A DNA stretch of 64,000 bases from Acidobacteriota bacterium (GCA_019239425.1 JAFAZX010000005.1:1-64000), one strand, 5' to 3'; counted from the stretch's first letter, positions 16,919-27,368 are shown. The notes: generated from the letters alone by a model not told the origin. Numbers and translations are program-made.

Positions 16919-17773
16919 ATGTCTTCAGCTTCTCTCTCGATCATCATCCCCGCATACAACGAGTCGGCGCGCATCGGCAAGACCCTGCGCGAGCTCGTGG
17001 CCTACCTGGCGGAGCAGGCCGGCGGCGGCGAGGTCATCGTCGTGGACGACGGCTCGAAGGACGACACCGCCCGCGTCGCCGAAGGCGTCTTCGGCGAGCG
17101 GCCCTTACGAAACGTCGAGGGGCGCGTCATCCGCGTCGAGCCGAACCGGGGGAAGGGGAACGCCGTCCGCACGGGGCTCCTCGCCGCGCGCCACACCGTC
17201 GCCGCCTTCTTCGACGCGGACTTGTCGATGCCCGTGACGGAGACGCCCAAGCTCGTCGAGCCGATCCGTTCGGGGCAGTACGACGTGGTCTTCGGCTCGC
17301 GCGCGCTCGACCGCAGGCTCATCGGCACGCACCAGCCCTGGACGCGCGAGCAGTCGGGGCGCGTCTTCAACCTCGTGATGCGGGCGCTGACCGGCCTGCC
17401 CTTCAAGGACACGCAGTGCGGCTTCAAAGCCTTCCGCATGGACGTGTGCCGCGCGGTCGTCGAGGGCGCTTTGATCGACCGCTTCGGCTTCGACGTGGAG
17501 CTGCTCTTCATCGCGCACCGCGCGGGCCTCTCGATGCTCGAATACCCCGTGCGCTGGAACGACGTGGCCGGCGGCTCCGTCAGCTTCAAGACCGGCCTGC
17601 AAGGCTTCGCCGAGCTGAACGAGGTGCGCCGCAACAACGCCCGCGGCCTCTACGACGAGGCCATCGCCCGCGCGCGCGAGGCGGCCGAGAAGGTTAAGAA
17701 CCGGCGGCGTCTGACCGAAGTCACGGAAGCCGAGACCGATGTCTCGCCCGAACTCGCCGGGCAGAGGATTTAA
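16919..17773 (+). CDS. Family 2 glycosyltransferase, dolichyl/polyprenyl-phosphate sugar synthase-like
   Basis: A 284-residue GT-A glycosyltransferase. The N-terminus LSIIIPAYNES, the nucleotide-binding VIVVDDGSKDDT, NRGKGNAVRTG, and the metal-binding FDADLSMP are all typical of the dolichyl-phosphate glucose/mannose synthase group. The segment FKDTQCGFKAF near residues 162-172 is also characteristic. The enzyme should transfer a sugar from a nucleotide sugar to a lipid phosphate at the inner face of the membrane. No multi-pass C-terminal membrane domain is present. A small membrane-protein gene starts 9 bp downstream and pdxJ follows, so the three probably form an operon. Confidence 0.9.
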   Translation: MSSASLSIIIPAYNESARIGKTLRELVAYLAEQAGGGEVIVVDDGSKDDTARVAEGVFGERPLRNVEGRVIRVEPNRGKGNAVRTGLLAARHTVAAFFDADLSMPVTETPKLVEPIRSGQYDVVFGSRALDRRLIGTHQPWTREQSGRVFNLVMRALTGLPFKDTQCGFKAFRMDVCRAVVEGALIDRFGFDVELLFIAHRAGLSMLEYPVRWNDVAGGSVSFKTGLQGFAELNEVRRNNARGLYDEAIARAREAAEKVKNRRRLTEVTEAETDVSPELAGQRI

Positions 17774-17782
17774 CTTTTACCG

Positions 17783-18067
17783 ATGAGCCGCCGGAGACGT
17801 TTTCATTACTCGGCCAGCCTCGCCGTCATCGTCACGGCGCTCGCGGCCTTCTGCGACGGCTACTTCGTCGATAATTTAGTCAGTTTCTTCATCCTCCTCC
17901 CCGGCATTGTGGGCGAGCTGCTGCTGGAGTTTCTGCTGATGGTGTCGCTGAAGGACGGCGACCTCTACGCGGTGCCGCGTTGCGTCAGGCCCATCCTCGC
18001 CGCCTGTTTCTACTTCGCCTTCTCCCAGCTCCTGCTGCTGGCGTGGAAGAATTCAAGGAGGGCGTGA
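17783..18067 (+). CDS. Small membrane protein of unknown function
   Basis: A 94-residue protein with a basic N-terminus (SRRRRFH) and two or three hydrophobic helices (about 12-30, 32-53, 68-86). I do not recognise a family. It sits 9 bp after the glycosyltransferase gene and 4 bp before pdxJ, a spacing that implies co-transcription. It could be a membrane partner of the glycosyltransferase, but that is only inference from position. Confidence 0.65.
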   Translation: MSRRRRFHYSASLAVIVTALAAFCDGYFVDNLVSFFILLPGIVGELLLEFLLMVSLKDGDLYAVPRCVRPILAACFYFAFSQLLLLAWKNSRRA

Positions 18068-18071
18068 CGCG

Positions 18072-18827
18072 ATGACCGCGAGGCTCAACGTCAACATCGA
18101 CCACGTGGCGACCGTGAGGCAGGCGCGGCGGGCGCCGGAGCCGAGTTTGGCGGCGGCCGCGCTCCTGTGCGAGGACGCGGGCGCGGACGGCATCACCATC
18201 CACCTGCGCGGCGACCGAAGGCACATCCAGGACGAAGACCTCTACACGCTCCGGCGCGTCGTCACGACCTACCTCAACGTCGAGATGGCGGCGACCGACG
18301 AGATGGTCGGCATCGCCGTGGACGCGCGCCCCGACGCCGTCTCGCTCGTCCCCGAGACGCCCGGCGAGATCACGACCGAGGGCGGACTCGACACGGTCTC
18401 CAACTTCGACACGGTGCGCGGGGCGGTCGACCGCCTGCGCGAGGGCGGCCTCTTCGTCAGCCTCTTCATCGACCCCGACCCGCGCCAGATCGAGGCCGCG
18501 CAGCGGGTCGGCGCGCAGCAGGTCGAACTCTGCACAGCCGCTTACGCCGAGTCCACGCTCGGGGCGCGCGCGGTGCATTCCGAAGGGCGCCTGCGCGCCG
18601 TCGCGGAGTTGCAGCGCCTGCGCGAGGCGGCCGCGCTCGCCGCGCAGTACGGCCTGCACGTCGCCGCCGGCCACGGCCTCACCTACCGCAACGTGACGGA
18701 GGTCGCCGCCATCCCCGAAATCACCGAGTTCAACATTGGCCACAACGTCGTCTCGCGCGCAGTCCTCTACGGCCTCGCCGACGCCGTCCGCGAGATGCGC
18801 GCGCGCATTCGAGAGGCGAAATCATAA
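18072..18827 (+). CDS. pdxJ: Pyridoxine 5'-phosphate synthase
   Basis: A 251-residue protein matching PdxJ in length and motifs: [15 protein letters not shown] at the N-terminus, [33 protein letters not shown], and [13 protein letters not shown]. It condenses 1-deoxyxylulose 5-phosphate with 3-amino-2-oxopropyl phosphate to form pyridoxine 5'-phosphate in the DXP-dependent vitamin B6 pathway. A strong AAGGAGGG ribosome site lies at 18055-18062, inside the end of the upstream gene. No other B6 genes are in the window. Confidence 0.97.
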   Translation: MTARLNVNIDHVATVRQARRAPEPSLAAAALLCEDAGADGITIHLRGDRRHIQDEDLYTLRRVVTTYLNVEMAATDEMVGIAVDARPDAVSLVPETPGEITTEGGLDTVSNFDTVRGAVDRLREGGLFVSLFIDPDPRQIEAAQRVGAQQVELCTAAYAESTLGARAVHSEGRLRAVAELQRLREAAALAAQYGLHVAAGHGLTYRNVTEVAAIPEITEFNIGHNVVSRAVLYGLADAVREMRARIREAKS

Positions 18828-18831
18828 GAAT

Positions 18832-18890
18832 AGGTGCTGGGTGCTAGGTGCTGGGTAAGACAAGTTGCTTTTACCCAGCACCCAGCACCT
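18832..18890. repeat. Palindromic element, GTGCTGG heptad family
   Basis: Left arm 18832-18858 (three heptads plus TAA) and right arm TTACCCAGCACCCAGCACCT at 18871-18890. The loop contains GACAAGTTGC, nearly the same as in the element at 58,393. It begins 4 bp after the pdxJ stop and is followed by GTTTTTCTCT, so it may terminate pdxJ transcripts. Confidence 0.9.
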
Positions 18891-18912
18891 GTTTTTCTCT
18901 GCCGCGCCGGGC

Positions 18913-18921
18913 TGTTAAAAT
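18913..18921 (+). promoter_or_regulatory. Candidate extended -10 element
   Basis: TGTTAAAAT, 49 bp upstream of the GTG start at 18970. The -35 position (TTTTCT) is weak. Confidence 0.35.
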
Positions 18922-18969
18922 CCTTTCGCTCCCCGGCGGTAAATCAGTCAGGAAAAACGGAGAAAGCTC

Positions 18970-20328
18970 GTGCCCCTTTCGTCGCCTCATCGTGTGAAGC
19001 TCGCGCTCGCGCTCCTCGCCGCCTGCCTCCTCTGCGCGGCGACCGCGCGCGCGCAGCAGCAGCAGCCGCAACAGTCACTCAAGCTCGAACGCGTAGAGTT
19101 CAAAGGTCTCGAACGCGTCAAGGAGGACGAGGCGCTCGGGAAGAGCGGCCTCACCGTCGGGCAGACCGTCAGCATCGACGACGTGGAGGCCGCCGCCAAC
19201 CGCCTGCTCGAATCCGGCCTCTTCAACAACCTCAGTTATAAGATTAAGGGCACGACCGACAAGGCCGTCCTCACCTTCGAAGTCATCGAGCGGAAGTGGA
19301 CGATGCCCGTCGCGTTCGACAACTTCGTCTGGTTCACGGACGACGAGCTGAACGCCGCCGTCCGCCGCAAGCTCCCCGCCTTCGACGGCACCGCGCCCGA
19401 GGCCGGCGGCGTCACCGAGCAGATCCGGCAGGCGCTCGCCGACCTGCTCAAGGAGCGCAACATCGAGGGCACCGTCCAGTACGACCTCTCGGAGAACCCC
19501 GCCGACAAGAAAATCTCGCACCTCTACAGCGTGAAGGGGCCGGGCCTGCGCGTCTGCAAGATCGCTTACGCGGGCGCGCGCGCCGTGCCCGAGGAGCAGC
19601 TGGTGACGAAGTCGGGCGGCATCTTCGACAACGACTACTCGCGCGCCTACACGTCCGGCTTCGTCGAGAGCAACCTGCTGCCGCTCTACCAGGAGCGCGG
19701 CTACCTGCGCGCCGCCTTCAGCCCGCCGAAGGCCGTGCCCGAGGCCAGCCCCGAGTGCAAGGGCGTCGCGGTCTCTCTGACCGTGGACGAGGGCTCGATC
19801 TACGTCTGGGACAAGGCGACGTGGGACGGGGCTGAAGGCCTGACCGCGCAGGAGCTGGACGCCGCGCTCGGGATGAAGCAACGCGAGATTGCCAACACGG
19901 TCAAGATCGCGAAGGGGCTTGGGAACGTGCGCAAGGCTTACGGCCGCAAGGGCTACATCGCCGCGAGCGTCAAGCCCGAGACGGAGTTCGACGACGGCAC
20001 GCGCAGCGTCACCTTCCACTTCCACGTCACGGAGGGGCCGCAGTACCGCATGGGGGAACTCGTCATCACGGGACTCGGCGAGGCGGAGACGAACAACCTC
20101 CGCGGCCGCTGGCGGCTGCTCTCCAAAGAGGTCTACGACGAGGGCTACGTGGACGAGTTCGTCAAGAAGAACGTCGTCGAGTTCCAGAAGGACGCCGCCC
20201 GCGCCGGCAACCCCATGCCCGCGCTCAAGGTCGTCTTCCAGGCCAAGCCCGACCGCGAGAAGCACCTCGTCGACGTCACCCTCAACGTCAAGCAGGACAC
20301 CGCTCCGCCGATGGCAAAACCCCAGTAG
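18970..20328 (+). CDS. POTRA-repeat protein (BamA-like, without a barrel)
   Basis: A 452-residue exported protein. After a signal peptide (core 11-24, cleavage near ARAQQ), several POTRA-like repeats can be seen: VEFKGLERVKEDE, then VCKIAYAGARAVPEE, and late MGELVITGLGEAETNN. These are typical of the periplasmic part of BamA/Omp85 proteins. BamA is usually 750-900 residues with a C-terminal beta barrel, and none is present here. It could be a periplasmic partner of outer-membrane assembly or a lineage-specific family. The GTG start is preceded by GGAGAAAG. It is followed by a nested palindrome and the convergent ruvB. Confidence 0.82.
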   Translation: MPLSSPHRVKLALALLAACLLCAATARAQQQQPQQSLKLERVEFKGLERVKEDEALGKSGLTVGQTVSIDDVEAAANRLLESGLFNNLSYKIKGTTDKAVLTFEVIERKWTMPVAFDNFVWFTDDELNAAVRRKLPAFDGTAPEAGGVTEQIRQALADLLKERNIEGTVQYDLSENPADKKISHLYSVKGPGLRVCKIAYAGARAVPEEQLVTKSGGIFDNDYSRAYTSGFVESNLLPLYQERGYLRAAFSPPKAVPEASPECKGVAVSLTVDEGSIYVWDKATWDGAEGLTAQELDAALGMKQREIANTVKIAKGLGNVRKAYGRKGYIAASVKPETEFDDGTRSVTFHFHVTEGPQYRMGELVITGLGEAETNNLRGRWRLLSKEVYDEGYVDEFVKKNVVEFQKDAARAGNPMPALKVVFQAKPDREKHLVDVTLNVKQDTAPPMAKPQ

Positions 20329-20330
20329 GC

Positions 20331-20466
20331 AGTAGGCAGATGGCGGTAGGCAGTTCGGAGTAAGAAGAAGTCAAAGTAAATCGGGGAGGCGAGCTTCGCG
20401 GCTCACCTCCCCAATTTACTTTCGCTACTTTATTTCCTGCTAACTGCCTACCGCCATCTGCCTACT
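20331..20466. repeat. Nested palindromic element, GTAGGCA heptad family
   Basis: The outer arms 20331-20355 and 20442-20466 are perfect 25-bp reverse complements built of GTAGGCA-type heptads. A second inverted repeat (20373-20394 and 20401-20422, two mismatches, GAGGCGAGC type) sits inside. It lies between convergent genes. Confidence 0.95.
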
Positions 20467-20556
20467 TCTTTTACACCGAGGCGGGCGGCGTCAACGGCTC
20501 CCGATCCGGCAACGCGCGCCCGCCCCGGGACTTTCGACCTCGTGAAAGGCCGAAAC

Positions 20557-21603
20557 TCAATCCTTCCGCTTCGGGGGCGTGAAGCCCATGTGCCTGTAGG
20601 CCGCGGGCGTGCAGACTCGGCCGCGCGGGGTGCGGTTGAGGAAGCCGATCTGGATGAGGTACGGCTCGATGATCTCTTCAATCGACTCGCGCTCCTCGCT
20701 GATCGAGGCCGAGATGGTGCCGACGCCGACGGGGCCGCCGTCGAACTTCTCGATGATGGTCGTCAAGACCTTGCGGTCGATCTCGTCGAGCCCGAACTTG
20801 TCGACCTCCATCTCGTCGAGCGCGCGCCTCGCCACCTCGCGCGTCACGCGGCCGTCGTACTCGACCTCGGCGTAGTCCCTCACGCGCCGGAGCAGGCGGT
20901 TCGCGATGCGCGGCGTGCCGCGCGCGCGCCGCGCGATTTCAGACGCACCCGACGCCTCCATCTCCACGCCGAGAATCTCGGCCGAGCGGTGGACGATGAT
21001 TTCGAGGTCTTTCTGCGAGTAGAAGTCGAGGTGGAAGACGATGCCGAAGCGCCCGCGCAGGGGGGCCGTAATCAAACCGGCGCGCGTCGTCGCGCCGACG
21101 AGGGTGAACTTCGGCAGGTCTAACTTGATGGAGCGCGCGGCCGTGCCCTGCCCGATCATGATGTCGAGCTGGTAGTCCTCCATCGCCGGGTAGAGCACCT
21201 CCTCGATCTGCGGCTTGAGCCGGTGTATCTCGTCGATGAAGAGGACTTCGCCCTCCTGGAGGTTCGTCAGGACGGCCGCGAGGTCGCCGCCGCGCTCGAT
21301 GGCGGGCGCGCTCACGCTTTTCAGAGGCGCGTCCATCTCGGACGCGATGATCTGCGAGAGCGTCGTCTTCCCAAGACCCGGCGGGCCGAAGAAGAGGACG
21401 TGGTCGAGCGCCTCGCGCCGCGCCTTCGCCGCGCGCAAAAATATCTTGAGGTTGGTCGTGATCTTCGGCTGCCCGACGTACTCTTCGAGCGTGCGCGGGC
21501 GCAAAGAAGACTCGACCAACTGGTCTTCCTGCGTCGCCGCGCCAGAGACCTCGCGCGGCATCTCGACAACGTTTGTTCGCGCCTCCGGCGCCGCCTGTGA
21601 CAT
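20557..21603 (-). CDS. ruvB: Holliday junction branch migration ATPase RuvB
   Basis: A 348-residue protein with the full RuvB pattern: [12 protein letters not shown] near the start, Walker [11 protein letters not shown], Walker [10 protein letters not shown], sensor 1 VGATTRAG, and arginine finger region LRGRFGI. A winged-helix C-terminus ends with LNRTPRGR. With RuvA and RuvC it moves and resolves recombination junctions. A roughly 30-residue N-terminal extension precedes the conserved core. No ruvA or ruvC is adjacent. It lies downstream of atpC with a palindrome between. Confidence 0.97.
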   Translation of the reverse strand: MSQAAPEARTNVVEMPREVSGAATQEDQLVESSLRPRTLEEYVGQPKITTNLKIFLRAAKARREALDHVLFFGPPGLGKTTLSQIIASEMDAPLKSVSAPAIERGGDLAAVLTNLQEGEVLFIDEIHRLKPQIEEVLYPAMEDYQLDIMIGQGTAARSIKLDLPKFTLVGATTRAGLITAPLRGRFGIVFHLDFYSQKDLEIIVHRSAEILGVEMEASGASEIARRARGTPRIANRLLRRVRDYAEVEYDGRVTREVARRALDEMEVDKFGLDEIDRKVLTTIIEKFDGGPVGVGTISASISEERESIEEIIEPYLIQIGFLNRTPRGRVCTPAAYRHMGFTPPKRKD

Positions 21604-21716
21604 CCTCTTAAAGCCCCCTTGCCTGTCCCCGCGTCGTCAACGTTTGAGGTGCCCATTATGCCACGCGCGGGCAAATGTTTCAAGCGTGAAACGAAAAAAA
21701 AGATAGAAAAGCTTTT

Positions 21717-21785
21717 ACCACAGAGACACAGAGGCACAGCTTTGAAGTCATCAGACCTCAAGCTGTGCCTCTGTGTCTCTGTGGT
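21717..21785. repeat. Palindromic element, CACAGAGA family (perfect 25-bp arms)
   Basis: Arms 21717-21741 and 21761-21785 are perfect reverse complements of the same arm sequence as the 13,288 element. The 19-nt loop differs. It lies between leftward atpC and ruvB. Confidence 0.95.
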
Positions 21786-21801
21786 TAATTATTGCCGGCG
21801 A

Positions 21802-22212
21802 CTAGCGGCCCGTGTCGCCCGCGGAGAGTTGGAGGCGCGTGGTGGCGCGGTCGAGGCGGGCGCGGACTTCGGCCATCTCTTCGGGCGAGCCCGAGAAGCC
21901 TCCGAGAAGACGTTCGGCCTCTTCGCGCTCGGTGCGTGCGCGGGCGGCGTCCACCTCTTCGGGGAATTCGGCCATGTCCGCGAGGACGGAGACGCGGTCG
22001 TTGTTGACCTCGACGAAGCCGCCGGAGACGAGGAGCCGCCTGGTCGTCCCCGCCTGCGCGTAGGAGAGCACACCCGTCCTGAGCGCGGAGATGAGCGGCG
22101 TGTGGCCGGGCAGAATGCCCAGCTCGCCTTCGAGGCCGGGCACGGTCACCGAGTCGGCCTGCTCCGACAGCAGTCGCCGCTCCGGCGTGATGACGTCCAG
22201 TTGAAGTGCCAT
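21802..22212 (-). CDS. atpC: F-type ATP synthase epsilon subunit
   Basis: A 136-residue protein of normal epsilon-subunit length. The N-terminal beta sandwich is clear (LQLDVITPERRLLSEQ, then VPGLEGELGILPGHTPLI), and a two-helix C-terminal part follows. It forms part of the central stalk of the F1 sector and couples rotation to catalysis. It is the second gene after atpD on the same strand. The 100-bp gap contains a palindrome whose arm ends 8 bp from this start codon, and no Shine-Dalgarno sequence is visible between them. Confidence 0.96.
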   Translation of the reverse strand: MALQLDVITPERRLLSEQADSVTVPGLEGELGILPGHTPLISALRTGVLSYAQAGTTRRLLVSGGFVEVNNDRVSVLADMAEFPEEVDAARARTEREEAERLLGGFSGSPEEMAEVRARLDRATTRLQLSAGDTGR

Positions 22213-22220
22213 AGCTGTGA

Positions 22221-22301
22221 AAGGATGAAGGCGGAAGGATGAAGGATGAAAGCCCCGCTGTCGGAGATTCGTCCTTACTTCATCCTTCCGCCTTCATCCT
22301 T
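22221..22301. repeat. Palindromic element, GGATGAA heptad family, between atpD and atpC
   Basis: Arms 22221-22243 and 22279-22301 are perfect 23-bp reverse complements made of GGATGAA and GGCGGAA units. Extra GGATGAA copies continue on both sides. It shares its arm sequence with the element at 53,296. It lies inside what should be a two-gene operon. Confidence 0.95.
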
Positions 22302-22312
22302 CATCCTTTCCC

Positions 22313-23866
<1,554 letters not shown>

Positions 23867-23903
23867 CTATAAGGCGAGAAAATCTCAGTAAATTTAAGCG
23901 GAA

Positions 23904-23932
23904 AGGTTAGCACACGCGCCCCCTTGAGGCAA
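23904..23932 (-). promoter_or_regulatory. Candidate sigma-70 promoter for atpDC
   Basis: On the minus strand: TTGCCT (23932-23927), a 17-bp spacer ending TGC, and TAACCT (23909-23904). It is 68 bp upstream of the atpD start. Confidence 0.5.
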
Positions 23933-24029
23933 AGCGGCCGGGTTAACCGATTGACTTTTAGTGGCCCGTTGCGTACAGTTCGACGGATTTACCATTCCCC
24001 CGCCCGCACAGTACGGAAGGAAGATGAGA

Positions 24030-24530
24030 ATGAAGAATTTGAAGTTAATCGGCGGCGTGGCCTTCGCGCTGCTTCTGACGGCCGCCTGCTCGACGCCCGC
24101 CACCGTTAACGTCAACACGTCCAACGCGAACGCCAAGGCCGCCGCCACGCCGGCCGCCAGCGCGACCCCGGCCGCCTCGCCCGCCGCCGCGAACTCTAAC
24201 AACACGAACACGTCCTCGTCCGCCCAGGAGGGCGCCGCGCAGGACTTCACCCTCGTCAACCAGACGGGCGTCGAGATCGACAAGGTCTTCATCTCGCCGC
24301 ACGACAAGGACGACTGGGAGGAGGACATCCTCGGCAAGGACACGCTGCCCACGGGCCAGAGCGTGGACATCAAGTTCCACCGCGCCGAGACGGCCGCCGA
24401 GTGGGACCTGCGCATCGAGGACAAGGGCGGCAACGCCATCGAGTGGGAGAACCTGAACCTGCTCAAGATTTCGAAGCTCACGCTCCACTACGACCAGGCG
24501 ACCAAGAAGGCCACGGCCGACATGGAATAA
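24030..24530 (+). CDS. Lipoprotein of unknown function
   Basis: A 166-residue lipoprotein. The signal sequence ends with a lipobox LTAAC, about 16-19 residues from the start. A low-complexity Ala/Asn/Thr/Pro linker follows to about residue 75. The remaining roughly 90 residues form a small beta-rich domain (NQTGVEIDKVFISPHDKDDW, then VDIKFHRAE, WDLRIEDKGG). The ATG at 24030 is chosen for its spacing to GGAAGG at 24015; an ATG two codons upstream is possible. It would be anchored in a membrane facing the periplasm. I cannot assign a function. Confidence 0.8.
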   Translation: MKNLKLIGGVAFALLLTAACSTPATVNVNTSNANAKAAATPAASATPAASPAAANSNNTNTSSSAQEGAAQDFTLVNQTGVEIDKVFISPHDKDDWEEDILGKDTLPTGQSVDIKFHRAETAAEWDLRIEDKGGNAIEWENLNLLKISKLTLHYDQATKKATADME

Positions 24531-24546
24531 CATTCCGCACGGCCGG

Positions 24547-24600
24547 AAAGAGAAAGGGTGAGGCGCTTTCGATGCGCCTCACCCTTTCTCTTTTTCGCTC
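24547..24600 (+). terminator. Rho-independent terminator
   Basis: A perfect 20-bp stem (24547-24566 and 24574-24593) with a 7-nt loop, running into TTTTTT. It follows the lipoprotein stop by 16 bp and faces a convergent gene, so it may also work leftward. Confidence 0.85.
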
Positions 24601-24607
24601 GCACCCT

Positions 24608-24955
24608 TCAGTCGGCGTCGTCGAAGCGTATCTTCATGCTCCGGAGCGTGCGGCGGTCTTCGTCCGTGAGTTCGAGCCGCGCGGAGTCTTCGCCGCCCTC
24701 GTCTGGCTCGGCCTCGTACTCGCGCAGGCCGATCTCCAGCCGAAGCGTCAGCTCCATCTCGTAACCCGCCTCGCGCAGACGCTCGATGGCGGCGGCCACC
24801 TCCGCAGAGTTCTCGACCGCGGAGTTGATGGCCGCGCCCAACTCCTGCACGATCTCCTTCGCCTCGTCGTTGATTTCCAAATGCTTCTCGCGTCGAATAA
24901 TTTTTAGAGGATTACTTCCTGCCGAGATGCTACGCGGCCCTGCCGCACAGGTCAA
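24608..24955 (-). CDS. Small acidic protein of unknown function
   Basis: Up to 115 residues. The C-terminal 90 residues look like real protein: LEINDEAKEIVQELGAAI, then repeated helical heptads and an acidic end (KIRFDDAD). The TTG at 24955 is the upstream limit; the conserved-looking part starts about 20 residues later, so the true start is uncertain. I recognise no family. The terminator at 24547-24600 closes it on the downstream side. Confidence 0.55.
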   Translation of the reverse strand: MTCAAGPRSISAGSNPLKIIRREKHLEINDEAKEIVQELGAAINSAVENSAEVAAAIERLREAGYEMELTLRLEIGLREYEAEPDEGGEDSARLELTDEDRRTLRSMKIRFDDAD

Positions 24956-25003
24956 CTGCGCGCCACCGTACCTCCCTCAGCTTGGACGAAATCCAATATC
25001 TTG

Positions 25004-25032
25004 TTGACAAACGGGCCGTCGCGGAATATAAG
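25004..25032 (+). promoter_or_regulatory. Strong sigma-70 promoter candidate
   Basis: TTGACA at 25004-25009, a 17-bp spacer, and TATAAG at 25027-25032. Start codon at 25170, so the leader is about 130 nt. Confidence 0.65.
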
Positions 25033-25169
25033 CCTCCCGCACACTCAAGGCCCGAGGCCCTACGCAACGGCGCACGGCTGCGCGGCCGGTTCTGACTTCA
25101 CGGCACCTTCAGCCAACGCTACCAATGCCTCGACAAACCTCTACCCGTCCTTCACAAAGGAGTGCCGGC

Positions 25170-26189
25170 ATGCTTAAAGAGAACGGAGCCACAAAAGAGA
25201 TAGACGGCGTTGTTTTGGAATACCTCAAGGCGGCCACCGCGTCCTCCGACCGCGCACGCACCGTGCTGATCGTAATGGTCACCGCGAGCGTCCTCGTCTT
25301 CACCGTAATCTGGAACTCGGGCGGGTGGAAGAAGGACAACGCCGGGTGGTTCGACTCACGCATAGACGCGCGAAAGACGGCCGCGAAACTCTACGACTCC
25401 ATTCCAGACCTTAAAGACCCGAACCTCTCCGCCGAGCAAAAGAGGGCCATCCCAGACCCTAAAGACCCGAACCTTCCCGCCGAGCAAAAGAGGGCCTTCG
25501 CCTACTTGGAGGTGGCGGGCCTCGATTGGAGAGACAAGGGCAACCAAGAGAAACTCCAGAAGGAGGTGGCGGAGATGTTAAAGATTCGGGCCGAGCAGTT
25601 CCGAATCATCCGCGTGCCCTTCTTCGGCGTGGTCTTCGACATGAACGACCTCGGGATGTTCGCCGGCATCACCTTCACGGTCGTCCTGCTCTGGCTGACC
25701 TTCAGCGTGGCGCGCGAGCGCCGTAACCTCAAGCTCACCTTCGCGGAGGCCGACGAGCGGGAACAGATAAAGCCCTGCTACGACCTGCTGATGATGCACC
25801 AGGTGCTGACCGTCCCGCCGACGCGCGGGCACCGCTTCGGGCGTGTCTCGAACTACGTCCCCAAACTGCTCTACTTCATCCCGGTCGCGGTCTACGCGTT
25901 GCAGTTAAAGACGGACTGGGACTCGCGGGACATCGGGAACATCCTGAACCCGGATAACATGTGGATTCTCTTGCTCACGGAGTACGTGTTCATAACCCTC
26001 ATCCTGATTCTTACCGCCCTGTGCTTCAGCCTCTCCCTCAGCACCGACAGGATTTGGCGGGGGGCGTTCAGGAAGGCATACCCCAACGAGGAGGCGCGTG
26101 AGGCCGAGGGGCAGGCCGCGGACGATGCGGGGCGCGGCGACGGGGCGGCCCTCGTCGCCGCGAGGGCCGAAGGCTCAGTTACGTCGTGA
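25170..26189 (+). CDS. Membrane protein with internal 16-residue duplication
   Basis: A 339-residue protein I do not recognise. The ATG at 25170 follows AAAGGAG at 25157-25163, so the ATG 45 bp upstream is rejected. Predicted helices lie near residues 30-50, 160-185, 230-248 and 265-290. Between the first and second helix an in-frame 48-bp tandem duplication (25401-25448 and 25449-25496, four mismatches) encodes IPDLKDPNLSAEQKRA and its copy. The C-terminal tail is Ala/Gly-rich and repeat-like, and runs towards a GC-rich palindrome. Function unknown. Confidence 0.7.
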   Translation: MLKENGATKEIDGVVLEYLKAATASSDRARTVLIVMVTASVLVFTVIWNSGGWKKDNAGWFDSRIDARKTAAKLYDSIPDLKDPNLSAEQKRAIPDPKDPNLPAEQKRAFAYLEVAGLDWRDKGNQEKLQKEVAEMLKIRAEQFRIIRVPFFGVVFDMNDLGMFAGITFTVVLLWLTFSVARERRNLKLTFAEADEREQIKPCYDLLMMHQVLTVPPTRGHRFGRVSNYVPKLLYFIPVAVYALQLKTDWDSRDIGNILNPDNMWILLLTEYVFITLILILTALCFSLSLSTDRIWRGAFRKAYPNEEAREAEGQAADDAGRGDGAALVAARAEGSVTS

Positions 26190-26199
26190 ATCCGGAGGG

Positions 26200-26231
26200 C
26201 CGCGACGAGGGCCGCGCGGCCCTCGTCGCGG
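26200..26231. terminator. 32-bp perfect GC-rich palindrome between convergent genes
   Basis: CCGCGACGAGGGCCGC is followed immediately by its reverse complement with no loop. Related GCGGCCCTCGTCGC copies occur just upstream inside the gene end. It has no U-tract but lies 10 bp from both stop codons. Termination is inferred from position only. Confidence 0.5.
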
Positions 26232-26240
26232 CGGCGTGTC

Positions 26241-27368
26241 TTACGAGCGGCCGTCGAAGTCGACGTTGGCCTCGACCGCCGAGTAGATGCGGAGGTACAT
26301 CTTCGTCTCCTCGGGGATGAGCGTGCGCCAGGCCGCGCCGCCGCGCGAGAGGTAGCCGGGGAGCTTGCGCGGGTTCGAGTTGTAGCCGGCCGCGAGCAGC
26401 TCCGCCTGCGTCGCCACACCCGTCGAGAGCGCCGCCGAGACCTCGTCCTGCTTCTTCAGGTAGTCCCAGGTGTCCTGCATGTAGAGCAGCATCGCCTGCG
26501 TCGCGTTCGCGTGGTCGCGCATCCCTTCGACGAAGTCGGCCTTGAGATTCGCGCGCGGGTGCTGCTCGCGCGTCCCAGCGTAGGTCGGCGGGATCATCTG
26601 CACCATGCCGCCCGCGCCGGCCGAGCTGACCGAATAGCGGTAGGTGTCGCCCGCGTTCAGGGCGTAGAGCGTCCGTATCTCTTCGAAGAGCGAGGCCGAG
26701 TCTTCGGTCATGAAACGCTTGTGGTCGGTGTGCTCGACGTGGCAGAGGCGCTCGGCCACGTCCACGACCGCCGGGTCGATGGGCTCGCCGACGGAGGCGA
26801 GTCGGCGCGCGGCCTCGTCCAGGCGCTCGCGGACGTACTCGCCGCCCGCGCTGACGATCTCCTTATTTTCGACCGCGGGGTGCGCGGAGGTGTAGTAGGC
26901 GACCTCGTGCAGCTTGCCCTCGCGCTCGACGGGGTAGCGGACGACGAGCGGCTGTAGCTCGTCGCCTTCGGCGTCCGTGACGCGGACGGCCGTGTTGACG
27001 TAGTTCGGGCGGACGACTGAGACCTTCAGGACTTTGCCGTCGGATGAGACGGCGTTGAACTCGCCGCCCTTCTGGAGAAACTCCTCCTTCGTGGCGCGCA
27101 AGGTCTGCACGTCGCCCTTCGAGTCGGCGACGGCCAGCGTTACGTCGTCGAGCGAATCGTCGGAGACCTTCTTCAACTCGCGCTTGGCCTCGTCGATGCG
27201 GCCGCGGAGGCGTTCGGCGGCGGGGCTGGCCTTGGGCCGGCGCAGGTAGTTCGGCTCGACGCGCATGGCCGAAGGCCCGGCGAAGAGGCCGAGGAACGAG
27301 GGCAGTCCGGCGTAGGTCGGCCCCAGAAACACGAGTAGCGGGAGAACAGAAAAAAGCGTCTTTCTCAT
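26241..27368 (-). CDS. Exported lytic transglycosylase-like protein
   Basis: A 375-residue protein with an N-terminal signal peptide (MRKTLFSVLPLLVFLGPTYA). The C-terminal half resembles a soluble lytic transglycosylase fold: SSAGAGGMVQMIPPTYAG, a helix with HANATQAMLLYMQDTWDYL, then AAGYNSNPRKLPGYL. Such enzymes cut peptidoglycan glycan strands with formation of 1,6-anhydro-muramyl ends. The N-terminal half (residues 40-170) is an unassigned beta-rich region. The start at 27368 is set by the signal peptide; a longer frame to 27533 lacks one. The family match is from motif memory, so moderate confidence. Confidence 0.75.
   Translation of the reverse strand: MRKTLFSVLPLLVFLGPTYAGLPSFLGLFAGPSAMRVEPNYLRRPKASPAAERLRGRIDEAKRELKKVSDDSLDDVTLAVADSKGDVQTLRATKEEFLQKGGEFNAVSSDGKVLKVSVVRPNYVNTAVRVTDAEGDELQPLVVRYPVEREGKLHEVAYYTSAHPAVENKEIVSAGGEYVRERLDEAARRLASVGEPIDPAVVDVAERLCHVEHTDHKRFMTEDSASLFEEIRTLYALNAGDTYRYSVSSAGAGGMVQMIPPTYAGTREQHPRANLKADFVEGMRDHANATQAMLLYMQDTWDYLKKQDEVSAALSTGVATQAELLAAGYNSNPRKLPGYLSRGGAAWRTLIPEETKMYLRIYSAVEANVDFDGRS

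Noticed and set aside
21619..22242. Possible protein reading through the CACAGAGA palindrome and atpC
   Set aside because: Its start is translated repeat (KLCLCVSVVN type) and the rest is antisense to atpC.
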